13,201 nt of DNA, taken from an uncultured Duganella sp. GTDB lineage: Bacteria; Pseudomonadota; Gammaproteobacteria; Burkholderiales; Burkholderiaceae. The first letter of the stretch is position 1, and every line of letters starts with the position of its first letter. A model generated the notes under the pieces. The model was not told where the DNA came from and ran no database searches. It worked only from the letters and a program-made list of their open reading frames with translations. The DNA lies in the NCBI GenBank assembly GCA_946482635.1, contig CAMLSG010000152.1, forward strand, positions 1-13,201, written 5' to 3'. This document shows positions 7,551 through 13,201 of the stretch, one piece after another. Position numbers and translations under genes: made by a program.

Positions 7551-8033
7551 ATGAATAACCTGAGCAAAATCCTTTCGCTAGAGAACGTCCAGCTCGACCT
7601 GGAAGTCTCCAGCAAAAAGCGCGCTTTCGAGCAAGCCGGTCTGATCTTTGAGAACAACTGCGGCATCGCTCGCTCCACCGTATCGGACAACCTGTTCGCG
7701 CGTGAACGCCTGGGCTCCACCGGCCTCGGCCACGGCGTGGCTGTACCGCACGGGCGCATCAAGGGTTCCAAGAGCCTGAAGGCGCCGTTGGCCGCCTTCG
7801 TCCGCCTGGCCGAGCCGATTCCTTTCGAATCGCCGGATGGCAAGCCTGTCAACCTGCTGTTCTTCCTGCTCATTCCGGACCACGTGACGCAGCAGCACCT
7901 CGAAATCCTGTCCGAGATCGCAGAAATGTTTTCGGACGACGCCTTCCGCCAGGCTTTGACGGAAGATCCGGACCCGAAATCGGTCTACAGCCGCATCGTC
8001 AACTGGCAGCCTAGCCTGCAAGCGGCAGGTTGA
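7551..8033 (+). CDS. ptsN: PTS IIA-like nitrogen-regulatory protein (EIIA-Ntr)
   Basis: Terminal phosphate acceptor of the nitrogen phosphotransferase system; it takes phosphate from NPr/HPr and acts by protein contacts instead of sugar transport. It has 160 residues, the normal size for a single EIIA domain of the fructose/mannitol type. The phosphorylated histidine is His67 in [10 protein letters not shown] (60-69), preceded by the family's [10 protein letters not shown] (51-60). Later conserved parts are [10 protein letters not shown] (101-110) and [12 protein letters not shown] (115-126). There is no good Shine-Dalgarno sequence before ATG 7551; a promoter lies about 30 bp upstream. The gene ends 2 bp before the hprK ATG, so the two are almost certainly co-transcribed. 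In many proteobacteria hpf and rpoN sit directly upstream of ptsN; here queF is there instead. Confidence 0.95.
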   Translation: MNNLSKILSLENVQLDLEVSSKKRAFEQAGLIFENNCGIARSTVSDNLFARERLGSTGLGHGVAVPHGRIKGSKSLKAPLAAFVRLAEPIPFESPDGKPVNLLFFLLIPDHVTQQHLEILSEIAEMFSDDAFRQALTEDPDPKSVYSRIVNWQPSLQAAG

Positions 8034-8035
8034 AC

Positions 8036-8971
8036 ATGCTGCAAACGCCGCTGACGATCCAGAGACTGTACGACGACAATCGCGAAACCCTGCAACTGGG
8101 CTGGTTCGCCGGCTTTCCCGGCGGCGAACGCCTGATCTCCGGCGACGTCGCTTCGGCGGCCGACCAGGTTGGCCACTTGAATACAATTCACCCTGGACGC
8201 ATCCAGGTGTTCGGCCACCAGGAAATCAATTACTACCAGCGCCTCAAGTCGCTGACGCGCGCCCACGTGATCGGTGAACTGATCGCAGGCGGCCCGCCGG
8301 CGCTGATCATCGCGCAGGGTCTCGAGACGCCGCCGGATATCCTGGCGATCTGCGACGAAAAAAATATCCCGCTGTTTTCCACGCCGCTGCCGGCGGCGCA
8401 GGTGATCGACTTCCTGCGCGTCTACCTGTCGAAGAAGCTGGCGCAGCGCATCATCATGCACGGCGTGTTCATGGACGTGCTGGGCGTGGGCGTGCTGATC
8501 ACCGGCGACTCCGGCCTCGGCAAATCCGAGCTGGGACTTGAATTGATTTCACGCTCGCACGGCCTGGTGGCCGACGATGCTGTGGAATTCGCGCGCATCG
8601 CGCCCAACATGATCGAAGGCCGCTGCCCGCCGCTGCTGCAAAACCTGCTGGAAGTGCGCGGCCTGGGCCTGCTCGATATCAAGGCGATCTTCGGCGAGAC
8701 TGCCGTGCGCCGCAAGATGCGCCTGAAGCTGATCGTGCACCTGGTGCGCCGTTCCGCGCTGGAAGAAGAAGTGGAACGCCTGCCATTCCAGTTCCCGACC
8801 GAAGACGTGCTGGGACTTCCGATCCGCAAGGTCGTGATTCCGGTTGCTGCCGGCCGCAACATCGCGGTTCTGCTGGAAGCTGCGGTACGCAACACCATCC
8901 TGCAACTGCGCGGCATCGACACGCTGCAGGAATTCATGGAGCGCCAACGCCAGGCCATGTCCGGCGACTGA
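8036..8971 (+). CDS. hprK: HPr kinase/phosphorylase
   Basis: Bifunctional enzyme that phosphorylates a serine on HPr with ATP (or pyrophosphate) and also removes it, linking energy state to PTS activity. It has 311 residues, the usual length, with an N-terminal domain followed by a P-loop kinase domain. The Walker A motif is GDSGLGKS (157-164), preceded by [14 protein letters not shown] (142-155) with the conserved His142. Acidic catalytic residues are in VADD (178-181), and the HprK signature [10 protein letters not shown] is at 206-215. ATG 8036 is chosen because AGGT lies seven bases ahead; an in-frame TTG at 8030 overlaps the ptsN stop and would add only two residues. The HPr partner gene is not in this window. 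Confidence 0.96.
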   Translation: MLQTPLTIQRLYDDNRETLQLGWFAGFPGGERLISGDVASAADQVGHLNTIHPGRIQVFGHQEINYYQRLKSLTRAHVIGELIAGGPPALIIAQGLETPPDILAICDEKNIPLFSTPLPAAQVIDFLRVYLSKKLAQRIIMHGVFMDVLGVGVLITGDSGLGKSELGLELISRSHGLVADDAVEFARIAPNMIEGRCPPLLQNLLEVRGLGLLDIKAIFGETAVRRKMRLKLIVHLVRRSALEEEVERLPFQFPTEDVLGLPIRKVVIPVAAGRNIAVLLEAAVRNTILQLRGIDTLQEFMERQRQAMSGD

Positions 8972-8998
8972 TGCCAAGTTGATGGTACTATCAGTCAC

Positions 8999-9862
8999 AT
9001 GCGAATCATCCTACTCACCGGCATCTCCGGCTCCGGAAAATCCGTTGCGCTGAATGTCCTTGAAGACATCGGCTACTACTGCGTCGACAACCTGCCGCCT
9101 GCACTGCTGCCGGACCTGATCAATCGCCTCGCGATGGAAGGAACGGATGCATTGGCCGTCGCAGTCGATGCGCGCAGCGCCTCCAGCCTTGCCAGCCTGC
9201 CCGGCGAGTACCGCAAGCTGAAAGAAGATGGCCATGAGGTCAAGGTCATCTTCCTCACCGCGAATACCCACTCGCTTGTAGCCCGCTTCTCCGAAACCCG
9301 GCGCAGCCACCCGCTCTCGCACGAACTGGCGCCCGGCGAAAATCCTGCGGCCCGCCGTACCCTGATCGAATGCATCGCAGAGGAACGCGAGCGCCTGTCC
9401 GCAATCCAGCAGCTTGGCATAGTGATCGACACTTCGGAGATGAATGCCAACAAACTGCGCGCCTGGGTCAAGGACCTGGTGCACAGCGAAAACGCGCCGC
9501 TGACGCTGTTCTTCGAATCCTTCGCCTTCAAGGTCGGCGTGCCGCTTGACGCCGATTTCGTGTTCGACGTGCGCGCGATTCCCAACCCGTATTACGACCT
9601 GACCTTGCGCCCTTTGAACGGCCGCGACGCACCGGTGATCGCTTTCCTCGATGCGCAGGAAAGCGCGGAAGAGATGTTCCAGGATATCAAGGGCTTCGTC
9701 ACCAAATGGCTGCCGCACTTCAAGCGCGACAACCGTTCCTACCTGACGGTGGCCGTCGGCTGCACCGGCGGCCAGCACCGTTCAGTGTATATGGCCGAAC
9801 GCCTGGCGCGCCATTTCGCGCCGACTGAAACCGTAGTGCTGCGCCACCGCGAGCAGGCCTGA
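8999..9862 (+). CDS. rapZ: RNase adapter / nucleotide-binding protein RapZ (YvcJ family)
   Basis: P-loop NTP-binding protein of 287 residues, the normal family length. In enteric bacteria RapZ binds small RNAs and presents GlmZ to RNase E to control glucosamine-6-phosphate synthesis; whether that circuit exists in this organism cannot be told from here. Walker A is GISGSGKS (8-15), followed by YYCVDNLPP (26-34). The C-terminal RNA-binding domain includes RAIPNPYYDLTLRPLNG (about 190-206) and the diagnostic GCTGGQHRSV (254-263). It begins 27 bp after hprK and probably belongs to the same operon. A TGGTACTAT extended -10-like sequence (8983-8991) just before the ATG could be an internal promoter. 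Its TGA abuts the stop codon of the convergent acetyltransferase with no base between. Confidence 0.96.
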   Translation: MRIILLTGISGSGKSVALNVLEDIGYYCVDNLPPALLPDLINRLAMEGTDALAVAVDARSASSLASLPGEYRKLKEDGHEVKVIFLTANTHSLVARFSETRRSHPLSHELAPGENPAARRTLIECIAEERERLSAIQQLGIVIDTSEMNANKLRAWVKDLVHSENAPLTLFFESFAFKVGVPLDADFVFDVRAIPNPYYDLTLRPLNGRDAPVIAFLDAQESAEEMFQDIKGFVTKWLPHFKRDNRSYLTVAVGCTGGQHRSVYMAERLARHFAPTETVVLRHREQA

Positions 9863-10357
9863 TCACTCCAGGCGCAGCTGCCAGTAGCTGACGTCGATCC
9901 AGCGGCCGAACTTGCGGCCGACTTCCTTGAACGCGCCGACCGGCTGGAAGCCCATCTTCTCATGCAAGCCGACGCTGGCATCATTTGGCAGCGCCACGCC
10001 GCCAATCACCAGATGCACGCCGCTCTGGCGCAGCAGGTTGAACAAATGCTGGTACAGCTTGCGCGCAAAGCCTTTGCCGCGCACTTCCTGGTGCAGGTAG
10101 ATCGAGCTTTCGACCGAGAAGCGATAGGCGGAGCGCTCCTTCCATTTGCTGGCGTAGGCGTAGCCCAGGATCTTGCCGTCCTGCTCAAGCACCAGCCAGG
10201 GCAGCTTGGACGAAATCACTTTCGTAATGCGGCTGGCCATCTCGTCGATGCCGACTTCTGCCTCTTCGAAAGTAATGGTGGTGCTTGATACGTAGTGGTT
10301 GTAGATTGCAGTGATGGCAGCAGCATCGGCCGGGTGGGCTGAGCGTATGGTGGTCAT
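9863..10357 (-). CDS. GNAT N-acetyltransferase, phosphinothricin/arsinothricin-resistance type
   Basis: Acetyl-CoA-dependent N-acetyltransferase of 164 residues, cytosolic. The acetyl-CoA loop is VRGKGFA (92-98), with the beta-strand/helix ending NDASVGLHEKMGF at 125-137. The features YNHYVSSTTITFEEAE (19-34), YRFSVESSIYLHQ (78-90) and the C-terminal GRKFGRWIDVSYWQ (147-160) are those of the Pat/Bar/ArsN1 group, which acetylates the amino group of glutamate analogues such as phosphinothricin or arsinothricin. Many chromosomal members have other or unknown natural substrates (for example methionine sulfoximine), so a resistance role is only possible. Convergent with rapZ, the two stop codons forming TGATCA. 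The VOC gene lies upstream on the same strand, about 78 bp away. There is no clear ribosome binding site at ATG 10357. Confidence 0.9.
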   Translation of the reverse strand: MTTIRSAHPADAAAITAIYNHYVSSTTITFEEAEVGIDEMASRITKVISSKLPWLVLEQDGKILGYAYASKWKERSAYRFSVESSIYLHQEVRGKGFARKLYQHLFNLLRQSGVHLVIGGVALPNDASVGLHEKMGFQPVGAFKEVGRKFGRWIDVSYWQLRLE

Positions 10358-10393
10358 GGGTGCTTGGGTGAAGTTTGATGACCCAAGCCATAG

Positions 10394-10424
10394 AGCAAAA
10401 TGCGGGCCAGCCGCCGGCCGGCCC
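10394..10424 (-). terminator. Possible intrinsic terminator after the VOC gene
   Basis: On the minus strand, just past the VOC stop, GGGCC and GGCCC pair (10404-10424), enclosing a further GCC/GGC stem with one mismatch. The hairpin is very GC-rich and is followed after three bases by TTTT (10397-10400). The short T-run and the gap make it a marginal terminator. Confidence 0.4.
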
Positions 10425-10435
10425 CGTGCACCAAA

Positions 10436-10810
10436 TTAATCCAGCCAGTGCACCACTTCGATCGTGTGCTGGTCCGGATCGGTGATCATCGTCCCAAAAT
10501 AGCGCTCGTTGACATCAGGACGCAGGCCCGGCTTGCGCAGGGAAGCCGCGCCTTGTGCCATGGCGTTGGCATGGAAGGCGTGCGTGGCCAGTTGCGATGG
10601 CGACTTGATGGCGATGTGCCCGCGCTGGCCCACCAACGGTGCGTCGCCTTGCGCCGGGTAGATGGCAAAGGCCCAGTGGCCGTCTGCACCGAAAATGGCC
10701 TGCTTGTCGTCCTGGTGCTGCACGCTGTAGCCGAGCGGTTCCAGGCAGGCTGTATAGAACTCCACCGCGCGCGGCAGGTCGCGGGTGGCAATGGATACGT
10801 GGTCAATCAT
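10436..10810 (-). CDS. VOC-fold (glyoxalase/bleomycin-resistance/dioxygenase superfamily) protein
   Basis: Small metal-binding protein of 124 residues with two beta-alpha-beta-beta-beta halves. Likely metal ligands, one per expected position, are His4 (MIDHVSI), His65 (GHIAI) and Glu118 (HTIEVVHW). The segment DLPRAVEFYTACLEPLGY (11-28) is the classic first-half helix and strand, and FGTMITDPDQHTIEVV (105-120) closes the fold. The group includes glyoxalase I-like, epimerase and dioxygenase members; I cannot assign a substrate. The start is secured by a strong AGGAG seven bases before ATG 10810. Same strand as the acetyltransferase but separated by a probable terminator, so it is probably transcribed on its own. 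Confidence 0.9.
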   Translation of the reverse strand: MIDHVSIATRDLPRAVEFYTACLEPLGYSVQHQDDKQAIFGADGHWAFAIYPAQGDAPLVGQRGHIAIKSPSQLATHAFHANAMAQGAASLRKPGLRPDVNERYFGTMITDPDQHTIEVVHWLD

Positions 10811-10888
10811 GATGCTCTCCTCTCAAACAACGAGCGATCATCTTAGGCAGTGCGCGCGGAACGATTTCCCGATTTCACGCAAGGCGGC

Positions 10889-10901
10889 GGGAAAATTTCC
10901 C
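10889..10901. promoter_or_regulatory. Inverted repeat GGGAAA-A-TTTCCC in the divergent spacer
   Basis: A 13-bp dyad with perfect 6-bp arms, lying 22 bp before the start of the six-cysteine gene and about 79 bp before the VOC gene. A further TTTCCC half-site is at 10865-10870. It may be a regulator site; no candidate regulator is nearby. Confidence 0.35.
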
Positions 10902-10922
10902 ATGCCGTGTTAGCATTTCGCC

Positions 10923-11255
10923 ATGAGAAGCCTCACCGCCATCGTCGTTGCGCCCCTGATCCTGCTCCAGCCTGCAGCCTACGCCGCCGGCCCGCCCCCC
11001 TTATACAAACTTGACTGGAGCCGAGCCGGCGAAGTACTGACTTACCGGTCCTGCGGCTGTGCCGACTCGTGCTGGGTGGCGGAACTCAGGCAGGGCAGGA
11101 AACTCAAGGCCCGCCTACGCTGCGACTGCGAAAAACTTTACTTCGCCAAAGAACTCGGACAGGAGCAGGAAGTCGCGGATAGCTGCGACGCGTTGAACAC
11201 TGACCGCAAGATGGACCTCATCCCCCAACGCATCAAGGAGCTGGCAGAAAAATGA
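10923..11255 (+). CDS. Small secreted six-cysteine protein, unknown function
   Basis: 110 residues and not a family I recognise. The N-terminus is a signal peptide: MRSLTAIVVAPLILLQPAAYA with AxA-type cleavage near residue 21-22, leaving about 88 periplasmic or secreted residues. The mature part has six cysteines, Cys44, 46, 50, 67, 69 and 88, including two CxC pairs (CGC and CDC). These could form three disulfides or, less likely, a metal site. The tail is helical and charged (TDRKMDLIPQRIKELAEK). A TGTTAGCAT extended -10-like sequence (10908-10916) ends 6 bp before the ATG, and there is no Shine-Dalgarno sequence, so the mRNA could be leaderless. The stop overlaps the next start as ATGA, so the following gene is translationally coupled. 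Confidence 0.75.
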   Translation: MRSLTAIVVAPLILLQPAAYAAGPPPLYKLDWSRAGEVLTYRSCGCADSCWVAELRQGRKLKARLRCDCEKLYFAKELGQEQEVADSCDALNTDRKMDLIPQRIKELAEK

Positions 11256-11980
11256 GCTTGCTCATATTGTTGGCGGCTGCCGCAATCGGCTCCGCGCCAA
11301 CCGATCCCGATCCCGCCTGGCGCTGCACCGCAAGGCACTATGGTTCCTTCGTCTCCCCATCCGGCACCACCGCCAAGTGGCCAGTGCTGAAGGCCTTGCC
11401 GGAACATTTGCGCAACAAGAGGTCAATGCTGCTCAATACATCGGGCGCCTATGCCGGCGGCAAAGCGCATGTCATGTACGTTGATACAAAATCCGGCAAC
11501 GCCTACATCGAGCAATCCGCCGGCACCGTCGATTCCGTGGTGTTCTTCGGCCCTTTGCCCAAGATCGCCTGTGCGGATCCCGCAGCAACCGACATCCTCG
11601 ATCTCGCGCACTTCTTCATGGACACCTACGCAGATGACGTCACGGCTGGCGACCGCAAGGCGCTCGTCAACCGCTATTCCCGACGCGGCACCATTTTCAT
11701 CGGCGGAGAGTGGAAAGAAGAACTTACGTTCGACAAGCTGTCGAGCGAATACGCAAAAAGCTGGAAGCCGCCGGTCACGTTCCGCTGGCAAGGCCTGGCA
11801 TACGAAAAACTTGGCGAGCAGTCGGTCATGGTTACTGGCGGTGTCGCACGTAGCGACCAGGCCGGCGCCGAGACCACATCCCATTCGTATGCAGCCCTGC
11901 TGGTCAAGGAAGACGGGGAACTGCGCATCCGCATGGAAAGCGGCGCCCCGCCAGCCAGGCCGCAGCTCAGCCGACGGTAA
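11252..11980 (+). CDS. Secreted two-domain protein: unknown two-cysteine domain plus SnoaL/NTF2-like domain
   Basis: 242 residues with a short signal peptide (MSLLILLAAAAIGSA, cleavage near 15). Residues about 19-109 form a domain with WRCTARHY at 23-30, SFVSPSGT at 32-39, KWP at 42-44, HVMYVD at 73-78 and FFGPLP at 98-103. It is bracketed by the protein's only two cysteines, Cys25 and Cys107, likely a disulfide. Residues about 112-230 look like an NTF2/SnoaL (DUF4440-type) fold: a helix DILDLAHFFMDTYADDVTAG, then DRKALVNRYSRRGTIFIGG and later beta strands ending in LLVKEDGELRIRMESG. Such folds bind small ligands or act as enzymes; nothing fixes the ligand here. It overlaps the preceding stop by ATGA, with AAGGAG 11 bases before the start. 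The first domain recurs as the separate gene at 12027-12356. Confidence 0.75.
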   Translation: MSLLILLAAAAIGSAPTDPDPAWRCTARHYGSFVSPSGTTAKWPVLKALPEHLRNKRSMLLNTSGAYAGGKAHVMYVDTKSGNAYIEQSAGTVDSVVFFGPLPKIACADPAATDILDLAHFFMDTYADDVTAGDRKALVNRYSRRGTIFIGGEWKEELTFDKLSSEYAKSWKPPVTFRWQGLAYEKLGEQSVMVTGGVARSDQAGAETTSHSYAALLVKEDGELRIRMESGAPPARPQLSRR

Positions 11981-12026
11981 CAATTAAAGTCAATTGAACA
12001 ACTGATTTTTGATCTATCATCCCGAT

Positions 12027-12356
12027 ATGGCGATCTCATTACTGCTTGCAGCAGCGCTGGGCGCTGCACCTCCTGAGCCGGAACCAATCTGGCGTTGCAC
12101 GGCTGCGCACTACGCCAGCTTCGTGTCACCATCCGGCACCCGCGAAAAATGGCCGACAGTGCCGCAGCTTCCCGAGAAGTTGCGCGATACGCGACACATG
12201 ACGCTGAATTCCCCGGGCATGATGCCTGGCGGCCGCGCGCACATGATGTACGTCGACAGTGCAGCCAAAGTCGTCTACATCCTGCAGACTTCGGGTCCGG
12301 CTGATTCCGAGGTCGTATTCGGCCCGTTGCCTCCGGTCGACTGTCCCAAAGAGTAA
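12027..12356 (+). CDS. Secreted paralogue of the two-cysteine domain, stand-alone
   Basis: 109 residues: a signal peptide (MAISLLLAAALGAA, cleavage near 14) and then essentially one copy of the N-terminal domain of the preceding gene. A gapless alignment of residues 18-108 with 19-109 of that protein gives about 51 identities in 91 columns by hand count, including WRCTA, SFVSPSGT, KWP, MYVD and FGPLP. Cys24 and Cys106 are 82 residues apart, the same spacing as in the paralogue. The SnoaL-like domain is absent. ATG 12027 is preferred to an in-frame TTG at 12009, which would put charged residues before the signal peptide. A TATCAT hexamer ends six bases before the ATG. The last base of the stop codon is the first base of the next ATG. 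Confidence 0.75.
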   Translation: MAISLLLAAALGAAPPEPEPIWRCTAAHYASFVSPSGTREKWPTVPQLPEKLRDTRHMTLNSPGMMPGGRAHMMYVDSAAKVVYILQTSGPADSEVVFGPLPPVDCPKE

Positions 12357-12736
12357 TGGAGACGAATGCCTCCTTCTATTTGGCAGTCAGAGAACGTTTC
12401 CCCACCCTGGCCCGGAAGACTGATCGCAAGTACCTCAAGGACTGGGGCGAGCAGCCTTCGGAGCAAGATGCCTACGGCTGGTTCCAATTCGTCGCCAATG
12501 CATTGAACGATGAGATGAGGCGGCAGGCCTATCTCCCCGAAAGTGCGGAGGCCTTCCTGTTCATCGCGCACGTATTCGCGTCAGCCAGCGAAGAAGTCAG
12601 GCGCTGCATCGACGTTTCGTTTGTGGAGAACCTGTTCTGGCAGGTGCCGCCGGCGAAAGCCGCCGCATATTGGAAAAAGCTGCCATTGCAACTGCAGGCC
12701 CTGTACGTCGATTTCCACAGCAAGCCTCCCATTTAA
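12356..12736 (+). CDS. Uncharacterised soluble alpha-helical protein
   Basis: 126 residues with no signal peptide or membrane segment, so cytosolic, unlike the three secreted proteins upstream. Composition suggests an all-helical fold with many aromatics: FYLAVRERFP (7-16), YGWFQFVANALNDEM (40-54), AFLFIAHVFASASEEVRRC (66-84), then IDVSFVENLFWQVPP (85-99) and LPLQLQALYVDFH (109-121). The ENLFW and LYxxFH elements resemble a small family of uncharacterised bacterial proteins (possibly DUF7674); that name is from memory and unverified. Start and previous stop overlap as TAATG, implying translational coupling. The stop is 13 bp before the next start. Confidence 0.7.
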   Translation: METNASFYLAVRERFPTLARKTDRKYLKDWGEQPSEQDAYGWFQFVANALNDEMRRQAYLPESAEAFLFIAHVFASASEEVRRCIDVSFVENLFWQVPPAKAAAYWKKLPLQLQALYVDFHSKPPI

Positions 12737-12749
12737 GTTCCCCTGCACC

Positions 12750-13201
12750 ATGCCCACTATCCTTACCCATCCAGCGATTCCGCTGGCAATCGGCGTCGTA
12801 CTTGGCCCAAAACGCATTTCACGCCGGCTGCTGTTAGCCGGCATGGTTGCCGCGATCGTGCCGGACATGGACGTCATCGCGTTCAAGCTCGGGATCGAAT
12901 ACGCAAACCAGCTCGGCCATCGCGGTGCTTCGCATTCGATTGCATTTGCGCTCGCAATGGGAATGTTGGCGGCACTCGCCGCGCCTTGGCTACGCGCGAA
13001 ACGCTGGGCCGCCATGGCTTTCGTGTCGGTCGCCTGCGTTTCGCATCCCTTGCTCGATATGCTGACAACCGGTGGCCTGGGCGCCGCAATCTGGTGGCCC
13101 TTCTCTGACCAGCGGCATTTCTTCCCGGTCCAGTTCATCCGGGTATCTCCGCTGACCATCGACCGTTTCCTGGGCCCCGCCGGCATAACGGTCATCAAGT
13201 C
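12750..13201 (+). CDS. YdjM-type membrane-bound metal-dependent hydrolase (3' part outside window)
   Basis: The first 150 residues of an inner-membrane protein of the YdjM/DUF457 metal-dependent hydrolase family; the frame is still open at the window end. Candidate metal ligands are Asp39 and Asp41 (VPDMDVIAF), His57 and His62 (GHRGASHSIAF), and His99 with Asp103 (SHPLLDMLTTGG). WWPFSDQRHFFP at 115-126 is also characteristic. Hydrophobic stretches at about 8-19, 27-38, 62-80 and 87-98 are probable membrane segments. The substrate is not established for the family. It follows the helical protein by only 13 bp with no terminator, so it probably belongs to the same transcript. ATG 12750 lacks a clear Shine-Dalgarno sequence but opens directly onto the conserved N-terminus (THPAIPLAIG). 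Confidence 0.9.
   Translation, partial: MPTILTHPAIPLAIGVVLGPKRISRRLLLAGMVAAIVPDMDVIAFKLGIEYANQLGHRGASHSIAFALAMGMLAALAAPWLRAKRWAAMAFVSVACVSHPLLDMLTTGGLGAAIWWPFSDQRHFFPVQFIRVSPLTIDRFLGPAGITVIK

Noticed and set aside
12701..12720. CTG...CAG dyad-like sequence before the YdjM-type gene as a LexA (SOS) box, since E. coli ydjM is LexA-regulated
   Set aside because: The spacing between CTG and CAG is 14 bases instead of the 10 of a LexA box, and it lies inside the preceding coding sequence.

Overview
The window looks like chromosomal DNA from a GC-rich betaproteobacterium, most likely Burkholderiales and probably Oxalobacteraceae (Massilia/Duganella/Janthinobacterium-like). This is inferred from the ptsN-hprK-rapZ gene order, the protein sequences, the strong GC third-position bias and a GGGTCTGACCC palindromic repeat that I associate with that family. 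I could not test it by a search. There are 14 genes, two of them cut by the window edges. I saw no rRNA, tRNA, CRISPR array, insertion sequence or phage gene.

Layout: (1) 1-2263, minus strand: N-terminal 754 residues of a large FAD-linked oxidase with an N-terminal DUF3683 region. A gene-free stretch follows to 2501. (2) 2502-4242: a divergent pair, a short-chain dehydrogenase (minus) and a TetR repressor (plus). They share a 127-bp spacer with a sigma70 promoter and two 15-bp operator-like inverted repeats; one fills the -35/-10 spacer and the other lies over the predicted transcription start. (3) 4245-4739, minus: a YqaA/DedA-type membrane protein, divergent from (4) ilvA (4880-6412), the long biosynthetic threonine deaminase with two ACT-like regulatory domains. 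(5) 6412-6584: two copies of a palindromic repeat in inverted orientation, a REP/BIME-like element, between ilvA and queF. (6) queF (6622-7455), the preQ0 reductase of queuosine synthesis. (7) 7493-9862: a sigma70 promoter followed by ptsN, hprK and rapZ, a nitrogen-PTS regulatory cluster. (8) 9863-10810, minus: a GNAT acetyltransferase of the phosphinothricin/arsinothricin type and a small VOC-fold protein. (9) 10923 to the window end, plus: a tightly packed run of small, mostly uncharacterised genes. These are a six-cysteine secreted protein, a secreted protein joining an unknown two-cysteine domain to an NTF2/SnoaL-like domain, a stand-alone paralogue of that two-cysteine domain, a soluble alpha-helical protein, and the start of a YdjM-type membrane metal-dependent hydrolase.

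The housekeeping part (ilvA, queF, ptsN-hprK-rapZ) is ordinary. The parts most worth a second look are the tandem secreted paralogues at 11252-12356, the doubled operator in the SDR/TetR spacer and the paired palindromic repeats around 6412-6584.
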